A DNA stretch of 64,000 nt from Sabellastarte sp. h YS-2021 (GCA_964017235.1 OZ024939.1:45672241-45736240), one strand, 5' to 3'. Positions 19,921 through 29,995 are shown, counted from the stretch's first letter. The notes: generated by a model not told the origin, from the letters alone. Numbers and translations are program-made.

Positions 19921-22900
19921 TTTTTTAATATTTTTTATTCATATAAACAACATACATAGACAAATAGTAGTACAATACATACATTACAATTGAACATTAC
20001 ACTACATACAGTACAATACAATACAGTAGCTACATTACATTCTACATTATACTACATACATTACAAGAACAAACATGGCTACCAGATAAATTTTATTTGA
20101 AAGGGGGTTACTGCTAAATATTAAATAAAATTTTTAAAAAAATTTTTAAATAGTCTGGATTAGGTTTGCAATAAGCATCCATTTCCTTTTAAAACCTTTC
20201 TGTGGAGTCTGTTATGGCATGGAGGTAAGATTGTTCATCATACACACGCTTGATGTTAAGTTGTAATGCTTTAAAACTAAGGTAACTTTCTGTGGTAACA
20301 CTCTCGCCTCCCACCTCTGAGGTGGGGGCCACGGTGGCAGAGTGGTAACACTCTCGCCTCCCACCTCTGAGGTCGGGGGTTCGATCCCCGTGACGGCCTT
20401 AAGTGGGAAAGCTGGTAGTTGCTTGCCGTTGGTCGGCAGTTTACAGTACACAACCCTAGCGAACTCTATGTACTGGTTTCCTCTGCCCTCCCAACTACCC
20501 GTCGTGATATGACCTGTACAGTGTTGAAAGCGACGTAAAACCCCAAATAAACAAACAAAAATTTAAAACTAAGTTTACGACCATCTTTTAGACATAGAAA
20601 CAAATATTTTTTTGTAATAAGAATAATGGCATTTAAAGAGAATGGGATAGAGCCACGATCTTTAAGTCCGAGCAGTAGTGTTTTTTATCAATATTTAAAA
20701 ATGAACCTGGTTCATTTTGAATCCAATTTCTAAGTAAAATCCATATTTCAGTGGATATGCATTATAGTTTCGGGCATATTTTTGCACAGGCGGCAGTGAT
20801 TATTTTCCGATTTTTTTATCTTATGCAGCAAGACTTTTGTTCCCAATATACTATGTATGATTCTATATTGTAGCCAGATTATATGGTTATCTACGATGGT
20901 TTTGAAGCATATTAAATGTATATTTTGCCATTCTTTGGGTTTTAAATTGATTTGAAGTAACTGTTCCCACTTTTTTGTGTGTAATGGACTATCTTGTTTT
21001 TTTTTATCTTAGCACATCATAGAAGTCTTTACAACCTTTTTTTGACTTATGTATTAATGATAGTGTTGCAGGCCATATGGGTTTTTCTGGTATTAAATTT
21101 TTACTGTTAGTACCCTGTGTTTTTATCAATTTTCTTAAACCTGACTGCAGCCTATAATAATCAATAAAATTAACACGATAATTTGTTCTCACTTCCTCTA
21201 GGGTAAGCATGTTGCCATCCCTATTGCATAGGTCTATTGGGTAGTTGATCCCCGCCTTATGACATTGTGGGAGGAAAAAAGTTTCATTTCAGATAATTGG
21301 ATTATACCACAATGGACAAGTGAGACATAACTGAGCAGAGCCCATTTGATTATGCAGTACTGTTTTCCATATATACAGAATATCCGCCCAAAATTTGTTT
21401 GAAGTTTTGTCAATAATCCTTGCACAGTAAAGTGATCCCATATGTAATAGCTTCTCCAGTGATTTTATATTATATGTGCAAAGAAGCTGGTAACCAGAAT
21501 TTGGATTTTGGATTATTCTTCTTAGCCATGTTAGTTTAAGGGCTGATATTTGTGTTTTGATGTCGAGCATTTTTAAACCCCCTCTGCTGTAGTCCAAGCA
21601 CAAAGTATTTCTCTTTATTTTATCTGGTTTTTTATCCCATATAAATTCAAAGAATAACTGTTCAATTTTCTTTATAAACTGATCACTGGGGTCCGGAATA
21701 CATAGTGATAAATAGTTCAATTTAGATATTATAAGGGATTTCAGGACGGCTATCTTTCCTATAGGTGTCAATAGGTGTCTTTGCCATTGTGAAAGTGATG
21801 ATTTTATATTAATCATAATTGGTTCATAGTTTAGATTGGGAATTTGTCTCAGGTCCACTGTAAAATTGATACCGAGTAGTGAAAAATTGTCGCAGCCCCA
21901 ACCTAGTTCTTTGTCCACTTTCAGTTTAACTTTGGAGCCTTTGTTTCTCCCAACCCAGGCTATTTGCGTTTTTTCTGTGTTAATCTTTAAACCAGAAATA
22001 CTTCCAAAAATATCCAGTACATTGAGTGTAGCTTGGAGGGAGTCTTCAGTACCATCTAATATAATAGTGGTATCGTCGGCAAACTGTGTGATCTTTATCT
22101 CTTTTTGACTAACAGTTATACCTTTTCTTTTTTTCGTCCATTATCATAAGGTATAAAATTTGAGCACACAAGATAAATAGATATGGAGAAATTGGGTCTC
22201 CCTGTCTACATCCCCTTTCAATATGGAAAGATTCCGAAAGAAATCAGCATTGATTGACTGAAGCTATTATGTTAGTGTTAAACAGTTTTATCTATTTTTT
22301 AAAGTTGCTTCCAAAGTTTAAATATTCTAAGACTTGATAGATAAATGACCAGGACACAGAATCAAAGGCTTTTTCGAAGTCGACCAGCATTATCAAACCA
22401 GGAATATTTTCTTTTTCTGTGTAATGAAGAAGGTCATACACAACCGAACGTTTTCCCCTATATGACGTCCGCTTATGAATCCCGTTTGGGATTTAGAAAC
22501 TAGTTTGTCCAATACTTTTTTGAGTCTATTTGCAAACGCAGAGGATAGGATTTTGTAGACACAAGATAAGAGAGAAATTGGTCTCCAATTTTTTAAATGT
22601 ATCTTGGGTTTGTTTCCTTTAGGAATACAAGTAATTAGGCAGTGCCTTTGTTATAGGCACATTTGTATGCTTTTAAGATAAAATACTTAATTTTTTTCCA
22701 AAAGGTTTTAAAAAACTCAGTAAAACCATCAAACCATCAAAACCAAAAAGCAGTAAAACCATCTATTCCTGGACTTTTCCCATTTTTCATTTGCTTTAGT
22801 GCCTCGCTTATTTCTTCCATAGACAAGTCTTTTTCTAGGCTCCTAGTTTCGTCCTCAGTTAGTTTTACCGTATTCAGTTTATTTAAGATTTCATCTAGTT

Positions 22901-23651
22901 GTGGTTTGGAACCACTACTAGTTTGTGAAAAAAGGTTCTTATAAACATTTTTAACTTCTTTCAGAATATCTTTTTGGTTTGATATAAATTTGCCATTTTG
23001 TTTTTGTAATCGTTTTATTGTTTTGTCTATATAGCCCTTAGTTTCTAAGGATGTTAATAATTTAGATGGTTTTTCGCCATCTTTAAGCCAAGCTGCACGC
23101 GAGCGAACTCTAGATGCCTCAAGCTCCTTTGCGCGAAGGTTAACCAGAGTCTCCTTTTTACTAATCAGTTTGTTTATATTTCCTTCACTGCATGTGGCTT
23201 CTAGTTCGTCAATCTCTTTCTCTAAGGAGACCCTTAAAAGGCGTTCATCATTCCTGAGACGAGATGGAAATTTGATTGTTTCCCCTCTAATTTTCAAAAG
23301 CAAAGTTTCCAGGAATAAGTCATCTGGGATAGTCATGTCTATATCTCTTTCGCTAATCTGATTTACTAGATTTGGATTGTAAACTAGCGCTGCATAGTTT
23401 TAATTTTTCTGAGTCTATCAAGTTGTTTACCATAATTAGGTATTCTTTATTTTCAAGTAGAGAACAATTTAGTTTCCATGTCCCTCTTCCTCTGTTGAAA
23501 TTACACAATGTTATTTTTAGTTCTATTATCGAGTGATCCGATCTGTAGCCTGGTTTAATTATGCTGTTTTCAATATGATCACAAAGATGATCAGAACATA
23601 GGAAATAGTCTAGCCGTGACTGTTTGATTGGCGTCCTACGTCGCCATGTGT
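19921..23651 (-). mobile_element. L1/Tx1-like LINE, 5'-truncated, inserted in DIRS gag
   Basis: Minus-strand LINE. It starts inside the endonuclease domain ('YTWRRRTPIKQSRLDYFL', 'YRSDHSIIELKI' at 23353-23651). RT follows: 'MKNGKSPGIDGF' (22737-23336), then 'QFADDTTIIL' (about 22060-22100, catalytic FADD), 'SGLKINTEKTQIAWVG', 'SKLNYLSLCIPDPSDQ' and 'FFEFIWDKKPDKIKR' (21289-21918), and a C-terminal piece at 21004-21210. It ends in an ACATTAC-rich stretch and a poly-A (T-run at 19921-19928). The flanking 'acaagctt' at 19913-19920 and 23652-23659 is the target duplication, and the DIRS gag frame is continuous across it. Frameshifts; carries a SINE. Confidence 0.88.
20282..20561 (+). mobile_element. 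tRNA-derived SINE inserted in the L1-like LINE
   Basis: tRNA-like head at 20327-20398 with A box (20335-20345 TGGCAGAGTGG) and B box (20379-20389 GGTTCGATCCC) and complementary ends GGCC/GGCC. A tRNA-unrelated body follows, then an A-rich tail with 'aaataaacaaacaaa'. A partial copy of the head's internal segment ('ggtaacactctcgcctccca') precedes it at 20294-20323. Exact 12-bp target duplication 'tttaaaactaag' at 20270-20281 and 20562-20573. SINEs of this type are frequent in molluscs. RNA polymerase III would transcribe it. Confidence 0.9.
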
Positions 23652-23789
23652 ACAAGCTTGGCAATCACTCTTAGACACACAGGGATCAGGTCCCTTGCTT
23701 TTATCTCTGCACCTCGCACAAAAACTGTGTGTATCAAATCTGGCCATTAAGTGGCCACAACCACCATGTGTTTGTCCCGAAGAAGACAT
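23652..23789 (-). pseudogene. DIRS gag-like protein, N-terminal start
   Basis: Begins at the ATG at 23789. A Cys/His-rich N-terminus ('FDTHSFCARCRDKSKGPDPC', then 'KSDCQAC') is the usual start of DIRS ORF1 in these elements. It runs into the L1 insertion exactly at the target duplication. The frame resumes at 19920. Confidence 0.75.
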
Positions 23790-25639
23790 AACTAGATCTA
23801 AGAGTTCTATGTACTAACACAAAGTGACACAAATAAAAGTTAAGCTCAAAAGTATAATATAATTTCCAAAAATATCTCACCAAATATAATTTGTCTGAAT
23901 AGTGCATGGGCCAAATGAAAAAGATGCTATGACGTCATGCTGTCTAGACAGGAAGGAAGCGCAATGCGCCACCTGGCGAGTGCACAATGGGACTGACCAG
24001 CTTGTGAGGGCATTATGCACTCATACAAGACGACTTTTTCAGTCGTTTGGCGGGCCAGTCTGCGCCGACCGGATTAGCAATTGTCCTTTGGATAGGATGT
24101 ATTAACGCAATAATATATCAAATGCTGGTAGCTGTACACAAGGAAACGTGGGACCACGATGTTTCCAGCAATATTTTACAGATATATAATCCATATTTTA
24201 CTGTCACGCATCTACAGTCTTCACTCAATATTAAATAAACTATCAAATGCCGGTAGTTGTACACAAGGAAATATAGGGCCACAATGAAGTTTCCAGCAAT
24301 ATTTTACAAATACATGTACTGTATATGATCCAGCAATATTTTACTTTGCAATTTACTGGAAATATTTCTCCCACCATGCAGTTCTGATTTACTCATGAAT
24401 ATTCATGAGTTTGTGTTAGCCCTTTACAAAATTTAGATATTTACTCTAAAAATGATACTCTAGAAATGACCGGCAATATTATTCTCTCCCACAGTCCAGA
24501 AAATAAAAATACTTACCAGTATCTCTTGCTGCAATTTTGCACCACCAATCCACAATGAGGCTGAGGCGGGAAACAAGGAATTCTGGGAAGGTGGATTTTA
24601 AACTAGGCAATTTTAAGGATTGAAAAAATGTATATGTTTAATAAAAAATTAAAAAGACAAAATAAAAAACCCAAATTTTCTATAAACATTCTTGATAATT
24701 TTAAAAACCATGCTGAAAACTCTTGATATATGGGCTGTTATTGAAGATAGAGATAAAAAACAAAATGTATATGAATAGTTTGTATCTAAGAACTGATAAA
24801 TATACAACTAATTTTTCAAAAGGTAATAAATAACCTTAAACATACAAAATAATTTCAACTGTACATGATATAAAGTTAGTATTGATAGATAAGTCCAGTA
24901 ATAAAAAAAATTAACCAAAATTGCCTTTTCTTTGGCACTGTAAAATTGATGTGACTTTTCATGTACACAATTTTATATATATATATATATTTGCGAGGTA
25001 TCTTTACTTGCAGTTCTTGAAATATAATATGTACATCAGAACTATAAACAAAAGCTATGAGATTTCTTCCTTTTATGCCACTGACACCATTTCTTTTCAC
25101 AACACATATGTATTGCTAAGGCACTAAAGGCAATCTGTATTCATGTCCACATGTTAAGAAGTCTGTTTAATATATTAGATACAATATCCATAATATATCA
25201 GAATGTACTGATAAGGAAACATGGAAAAGTTTGTTTTATGTATTCTTGGTTTATTTATTCCCTCCCAGAAATGTACCCACTTAAAGGTCACATATAATAC
25301 TTTCAACATGTGGAAAAAAAATTTTTATATTATGTACCAGTTAAAATTAAATCATATGGCACAGTTATTCTTTTATAACCCTGAGAAAAACTGCTTTGAA
25401 AAGCATATTTTTCTGTTAAATTTTCTATCGGCTACATTTCCTGATTTGTGACAAGAAACAGATGTGACGTGGAACTACACACCATTCATCCATGTGTATT
25501 TACATTTACAAAACAGTGTATTTCTACATATTTTTGCTTCCAATCTGTGCAGTTTTCTATTTAGCTTTGCTGAAGACTGTAGTTTCTTTTTAATTAGTGA
25601 AAACTTTCAGTTTTCAGAATTAAGTTTTACTCTATATAA
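23790..25639. other. Spacer: DIRS 5' flank and AT-rich DNA, no gene
   Basis: No frame has a recognisable domain. It contains a diverged 68-bp direct repeat (about 24116-24182 and 24240-24308, both starting 'tatcaaatg' and ending 'ttccagcaatatttta'), an exact 20-bp palindrome (24391-24410) and a (TA)n run (24974-24990). The part nearest 23790 probably holds the DIRS promoter or terminal repeat, unproven. Confidence 0.5.
24391..24410. repeat. Perfect 20-bp palindrome
   Basis: ACTCATGAATATTCATGAGT is its own reverse complement. Function unknown. Confidence 0.8.
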
Positions 25640-25870
25640 TAGTAGTATATAAGTGAGCAGGAGACCCCCCATACATGCTTCGTAGGTGCACTTCCAGTTC
25701 CGGTTGCGCATGCGCAGTGGAGCATGAGTGAAACAAGCAATGTGATTGGTTGATGAGCATGATGCGCAGTGGAGCATGAGTGAAACAAGCAATGTGATTG
25801 GTTGATGACGTCACATCATGTAACTAAATGTTGCAATTTGATTGGTTGATGATGTCACATGACTACATTT
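25640..25870. repeat. Left end of Polinton A: 52-bp tandem repeat / candidate TIR
   Basis: Two 52-bp-spaced copies of a 45-bp segment (25711-25756, 25763-25807; 'gcgcagtggagcatgagtg', ending 'gattggttgatga'), then another 'tttgattggttgatga' at about 25838. 'catcaaccaatcaaat', the reverse complement of that unit, occurs at 31199-31214 at the other end of the element. Also contains a TGACGTCA site (25806-25813). Confidence 0.45.
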
Positions 25871-26132
25871 GACCTCCCATACCACATTGATTCATCTGGT
25901 AGCGCATGGGCATTGGACCATTTCTGGTTCCGGTTGATTGATTGGTGAACAGGCATATGATTGATTTCACTTTGCATATTGACTGGCCAAAACAGCACCC
26001 CAATCACCCCCACCCCCCTCTCCAGTGGGGAGGGGAGGGGGCGCTCCACTGAAAGAGTTTTGAAAACACCAATAAATAGATGTCTCTCTTACCAGAAAGC
26101 ATCATTCACATGCAAGACCGCAAAGGAGACAC

Positions 26133-26318
26133 ATGGATAACTGGTGTGAAAAGTCCTTGGTCAAATATTCATGCCAAATGATCATACTTGCTATTGTGAT
26201 TATAGCATCTATTGTGAACCTGTCATTGAACCGGGATGAAAAGGGTATTTGGTTACTGCTGTTGTGTTCATCTTTGGGATACATACTGCAAAATCCTAGT
26301 ATAAAAAAGAAAGAATGA
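26133..26318 (+). CDS. Polinton A small two-helix membrane protein
   Basis: 61 residues, intact. A hydrophobic helix at residues about 15-31 ('MIILAIVIIASIVNLSL') is followed by a second one ending 'WLLLLCSSLGYILQNP' and a basic tail. Small proteins with this C-terminal pattern (W..LL...GY.LPNP) sit next to integrase in many Polintons; role unknown, possibly a virion membrane or lysis function. Its stop overlaps the integrase ATG by 4 bases (ATGA), which suggests coupled expression in the ancestor. A T/A-rich 'aataaatag' lies about 65 bp upstream. Confidence 0.65.
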   Translation: MDNWCEKSLVKYSCQMIILAIVIIASIVNLSLNRDEKGIWLLLLCSSLGYILQNPSIKKKE

Positions 26319-27438
26319 ATAAGATTTTATGTTCAATTTTCTTTGATCCCTCACACCCCGCAAGCTTTTCAGGTCCACAGAAATTGTATGAGGCTGCAGT
26401 CAAACAAGACAGCTCTGTGACCCTCAGTGCCATGAAGAGTTGGTTGAGTGGAGAGGAGACATACACATTTAACAAGCCATCAAGAAAGAAAATTAAAAGA
26501 AATAAAGTCTTTGTCCGAACAATAGATCAACAGTGGGATGTTGACTTGATGGACATGACAAAAGTAACAAAATACAGTGACGGTTATCATTACATTCTTT
26601 TAGCTATTGACATCTTTTCTCACTATGTATAGACAGTGGCACTCAGGGATAAATCTGGAAATGAAGTAGTTCATGCACTCTCAAAGATATTCATGGAAAG
26701 AGTACCAGAAACTGTGTGTTCAGACAAAGGCACAGAATTTTTATGACACAAAATTCAGAGTTTATTCAAATCACACTTGATCCATCACTTTGTGACCCAA
26801 AATGAAGTGAAGGCCAATTATGCAGAAAGAGCTCTTAAAACCATAAAAGGAAAAATATACAAGTACTTTACATATAAGCAGTCTTACCGTTATATTGATG
26901 CACTGCAAGACATTACACAGGCTTACAACTCAAGTGTACACCGTTCCATTAAAATGGCACCAGCACAAGTAACAATGAGCAACCAAATTCAGAAAGAATG
27001 AAGGATGAAGGAAGAATGAAGAGTGAAAAAAACACTTTTAAGTTTAAAGTTGGCGACTTTGTCAGAATCTCACGTGTCAGAAAGACGTTCACAAGGGAAT
27101 GTGATCAGAGGTGGAGTGGTGAAATGTTCCAAATAGTCAACAGAGATGGGTCACAAAGGTATCTCACATACAAAATCAAAGACTATTCCGGGGAGCCCAT
27201 TCATGGAACATTTTATGAAGAAGAGCTACAGAAGGTCACTCCAAATGAGTATTATAAGGTGGAAAAAATTTTGAAAAGTCGCAAAATTAAAAGTCACCCC
27301 AAAGAGGTCTTGGTGAGGTGGTTACATTGGTCATCAAAGTATGATTCTTGGGTACCAGCCACAGATATCACTGGTGCTATTATAAATAGAAGGTCTCCCG
27401 AACTTATGTTGTCATTTCAACGTGAACAGTCATGGTGA
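26315..27438 (+). pseudogene. Polinton A integrase (rve + SH3-like + chromodomain), two stops and a frameshift
   Basis: DDE integrase. First Asp in 'QQWDVDLMDM' (about 26530-26558), then 'YILLAIDIFSHYV' followed by a TAG (26630-26632) where the family has Trp. Second Asp in 'CSDKGTEF' followed by TGA (26744-26746). Catalytic Glu in 'ANYAERALKTIKGKIYKY'. A frameshift at about 26998 leads to the SH3-like 'FKVGDFVRISRVRKTF' and a chromodomain 'EVLVRWLHWSSKYDSWVP' (27262-27370). All three catalytic acids survive, unlike element B. Unit 2 differs by Ser to Phe near 26619. Confidence 0.9.
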
Positions 27439-27442
27439 AAAC

Positions 27443-27790
27443 ATGTCCGTAATTAAAAAGAATGAATATGTGTTAAGGGTTTTAACTGAAGGTGACCCCA
27501 AAACGACAAAGTACATCATTTGTGGTGCAGACAGACCACTCATTCACTATTTTGTAGATTGTGCTCACAATATTCTAGAGGGGAATATTCCTCTTGGCCT
27601 GAAAGAAAAGAAAAGACTGGGAAAGTATAAAGAAGAACTGCGAGCATTAAGGAAAAAGAATACCTCTGACAGAAAAAAGAAACAGATTTTGCAAGAGGGT
27701 GGATTCCTGCCTACTTTATTGGCTCCTATTTTAGGAACTGTTATACCTCCACTTGCTAAGAAACTGGTAGGGCTTTTCACTCGCCGATGA
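27443..27790 (+). CDS. Polinton A conserved small protein ('GGFLP' family)
   Basis: 115 residues from the ATG at 27443, intact in all copies. The middle reads 'HNILEGNIPLGL', 'LRALRKKN', then 'KKKQILQEGGFLPTLLAPIL' and a hydrophobic, amphipathic end 'PPLAKKLVGLF' with a final RR. A protein with this plan (central LxGN.PL, basic segment, GGFLP plus hydrophobic C-terminus) follows integrase in many metazoan Polintons; its role is not established, a core or membrane-active virion protein being likely. The intact frame is notable beside broken neighbours, but a short gene may escape lesions by chance. Confidence 0.65.
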   Translation: MSVIKKNEYVLRVLTEGDPKTTKYIICGADRPLIHYFVDCAHNILEGNIPLGLKEKKRLGKYKEELRALRKKNTSDRKKKQILQEGGFLPTLLAPILGTVIPPLAKKLVGLFTRR

Positions 27791-27862
27791 ATAAATTTAT
27801 TGAAAAACTTGTGCCCAAGTCATTCTTGAACGCCAGTAGGAAGAGATGCCACTGCTACAGCT

Positions 27863-28471
27863 ATGGCCAGAATAGAAAAGGATATGAGTGGACTGTTAGA
27901 AGACCCTGTATTGGAACCAACTGAAAAAATGAAGCTGTACAATCAGTCGATGAATCGTCTGCTGACTTATGATCGAAAGCAAGACCCTGAACCTGTGGAT
28001 CCTTTTCGAGATCCTGTGGCCCGTGTGGAAGACCCTAAAGAAGATTTAGAAGATGACTTGGCCATCACTCTGCCACCTTCTTTGAGGAGTAAAGGACGGA
28101 ACCTGTATCAAGAGTTAAAAGGGACTGTACAATGGAATGACAAAGGCGAAATTTTAACAGAATCCATTAGTGGATGACACATTACAGATTTGATAAACAC
28201 GGCTATTTGGACACAGAGAAAAATAAGAAAACTCCCAACTGGTTGGGAATACTTTAATCAAAAGTTACAAGAGGCTAACATTCCAGAGAGGTTATTAGGT
28301 CGTGGTCCCCAGTTTCAACCACAACAGGAGGTGTGGAAACCTGAACCAAAACCTGAACCAGAACCTGAACCAGAATCAGAACTGGAATCTGACCCGGAAT
28401 CTGAACTGGAATCCGAATCAGAATGGCAAACAAAGACTCCAAGAAAAAAGTACAAATGGGAGAGTATATAA
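27863..28471 (+). pseudogene. Polinton A conserved acidic protein with one in-frame TGA
   Basis: Frame from the ATG at 27863, stop TGA at 28175-28177, then open in the same frame to 28471. The N-terminal part has 'PTEKMKLYNQSMNRLLTYDR', a block common in Polinton proteins at this position. The part after the stop has 'TQRKIRKLPTGWEYFNQKL' and 'NIPERLLGRG', again a family pattern (P.GW..F...L...N.P). A low-complexity Pro-Glu/Ser-Glu tail follows (28330-28430) and a basic end. One stop separates the two halves of what was a single protein of about 200 residues. Function unknown; possibly internal virion protein. Confidence 0.65.
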
Positions 28472-28520
28472 AAGGGAAAACATCCTTTGATTTTCTTCAG
28501 TATGACAAGAGACACAAACT

Positions 28521-29249
28521 ATGAAGGACTTTTATGTCTATTTACCAAGCAATACAAACCACACAGGTAATACTCCCGGATAGTTTATTGTACCAAAGGC
28601 TCAACCTTATGAACTGGTCGGTCAATGGGAAGTGGGACTGATGGAAATTCAGTATGCAAGAACGTGGTATAATGTCCCTTCAGATCAATTTGTTCAAATT
28701 GGAATACAACCATTCTCATCCCTGAGGGTATTTATGATGACATAAAGGAATTGATCAAAACCTTAAATAAAAAAATTAAATGGGGCTTTGGTGCAAATGC
28801 ACCTATCACTGTTGAATTCAATACCATTGAAGCCATACAAAAAACAAGGCTTAAAATTGCAATAAATGACTCACAGAGGACTTACCACCAGACTTGTATC
28901 TTTCCAAGAGATTAAGTGACATATTAGGATTTGTCAAGATAGGCCCATTTGCACCTGGAGATAGAAAATCAAAGTATCCGGCTGACATTGAAGATGGCAC
29001 ACACAACTTGTATGTCTACTGTAATCTAATTGAGCCTGTGGGCATGGGAAAAGCCAAGGTGCCCCTCCTGAGAATTGTACCCATCCAAAAGGGTCCCATT
29101 GTCATCACCTCCTATAATCAAGTGTTCTACTATCCAGTGATGAGAAAGATTTTTGGAGCTGTTGAAATCAATATAAAGGGGGATACAGGATAAATTATTC
29201 CATTTGTTGGTAGGAAGTCATTCGTAACACTTCACTTTCATCAAAAATG
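28521..29249 (+). pseudogene. Polinton A penton / minor capsid protein, broken
   Basis: Begins 'MKDFYVYLPSNTNHTGN' at the ATG at 28521 (family start: FY..LPSN). A TAG follows at 28581-28583, then 'YELVGQWEVGLMEIQYARTW' (28606-28665). Frameshifts follow at about 28720 and 28900. The C-terminal half (28894-29193) reads 'LSDILGF', 'LYVYCNLIEPVGMG' and 'VPLLRIVP'. A TAA at 29191-29193 precedes 'IPFVGRKSFVTLHF', the usual end, closing at 29249 over the ATG of the next gene. Single jelly-roll penton protein by family. Unit 2 has Lys to Glu near 28972. Confidence 0.8.
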
Positions 29250-29594
29250 AAGCACCAGGATTACTGCTGCGATGATTCTACCCGTCAAGCATATGAGCAG
29301 TATTACACAAGTCAAGGAGGAAATGGATTACCAGGATTTCAAGTTTTGCGATATCAAAGAGGTCACGGTTTGGGAAGTCTGTTTCGGGGACTCGTTGGAG
29401 TGGCTGCTCCCCTGTTGAAGAAAGGTACCATTGCACTGGGAAAGTCCTTGGGACAGAAAGCCCTCAAAGCAGGTGTGGAATTGGCACAAGATTACCTGGG
29501 AGATAATAAAAGGAACAGCAACCAAAGAAAGCGTGTCATTTCATCGAGAGCAGTCAAAAGAGGAGGACCGAAACGAAAAGATATATATTCTTAA
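29247..29594 (+). CDS. Polinton A PX-like minor virion protein
   Basis: 115 residues, intact. After a Tyr/Gln-rich start, a Gly-rich hydrophobic block ('GHGLGSLFRGLVGVAAPLLK') leads to an amphipathic helix ('GKSLGQKALKAGVELAQDYL'), and the tail is basic ('KRNSNQRKRV', 'KRGGPKRK'). This plan is typical of the small protein between penton and major capsid in Polintons and adintoviruses, compared with adenovirus core/lytic proteins (pX/VI). It probably binds DNA or disrupts membranes; inferred. Its start overlaps the penton stop and it ends 2 bp before the capsid ATG, consistent with a compact virion gene block. Confidence 0.7.
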   Translation: MKHQDYCCDDSTRQAYEQYYTSQGGNGLPGFQVLRYQRGHGLGSLFRGLVGVAAPLLKKGTIALGKSLGQKALKAGVELAQDYLGDNKRNSNQRKRVISSRAVKRGGPKRKDIYS

Positions 29595-29596
29595 AC

Positions 29597-29995
29597 ATGC
29601 CTCTGATTCACCCACTGTCATGCGAGTGTGTTAAAAGTGAATTGGATTTGTTTGCTGTGCCACTCACTGAAACCAGTGTTGAATGGAGATGGGTAGAATA
29701 TGGACCAATTACAGCCGTCAGGGACAGTGATGACACCATTGAATTTAAAAGTGCTGACACAGACTCAGAGTACATAGGTTTGAAAAACAGCTTCATTCGA
29801 GTCAAGGCTGAAATTGTGAATGCTGAGGGAGAGGCTTTGGGTGCCACTGCAGATGTCGCTCCAGTAAATTTTTGGCTACATGCTTTGTTTAGTCAGATAG
29901 ACATGACCCTGAAAAACACTTTAGTCACCACCTCCAACAACACCTATCCTTACAAAGCATACATAGAAGTCCAACAAAGAAATGTGATAATTTGA
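29597..29995 (+). pseudogene. Polinton A major capsid protein, N-terminal fragment
   Basis: Starts 'MPLIHPLSCECVKSELDLFA' with 'VEYGPITAV', 'DSEYIGLKNSFIRVKAEIV', 'VNFWLHALFSQIDMTLKN' and 'NNTYPYKAYIEV', the N-terminal jelly-roll landmarks of Polinton double jelly-roll capsids. After about 128 residues the sequence switches abruptly at about 29984 to a partial duplicate of the ATPase N-terminal region, and stops. Most of the capsid gene is deleted. Distantly similar to the element B capsid (4653-5309), so the two elements are different lineages. Confidence 0.85.

Larger units (their letters stand above)
12540..24150 (-). mobile_element. DIRS-type retrotransposon with nested insertions (unit 1)
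   Basis: Read on the minus strand: gag-like protein (23789-23652, resuming 19920-18370), RT/RNase H (about 18110-14853) and tyrosine recombinase (14835-14601, resuming 13380-12540). That gene set is diagnostic of DIRS elements, which integrate by recombinase rather than DDE integrase. Subtracting the nested LINE with SINE, the second LINE and the mini-PLE leaves about 6.8 kb, close to the size of such elements. Many stops and frameshifts; inactive. The outer limits are approximate because terminal repeats were not identified. Confidence 0.85.

Noticed and set aside
20327..20398. tRNA gene with A and B boxes
   Set aside because: It continues into a SINE body with an A-rich tail and is flanked by 12-bp target duplications, so it is the head of a retroposon.
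26315..28471. Stop-codon readthrough or a variant genetic code explaining in-frame TAG/TGA
   Set aside because: TAG, TGA and frameshifts occur together, the Walker A glycine is hit, and small genes end normally; ordinary pseudogene decay is simpler.
28315..28515. Minus-strand Ser-Asp-rich frame (SDSDSSSDSGSD)
   Set aside because: Reverse reading of the Pro-Glu/Ser-Glu repeat in the plus-strand Polinton gene.
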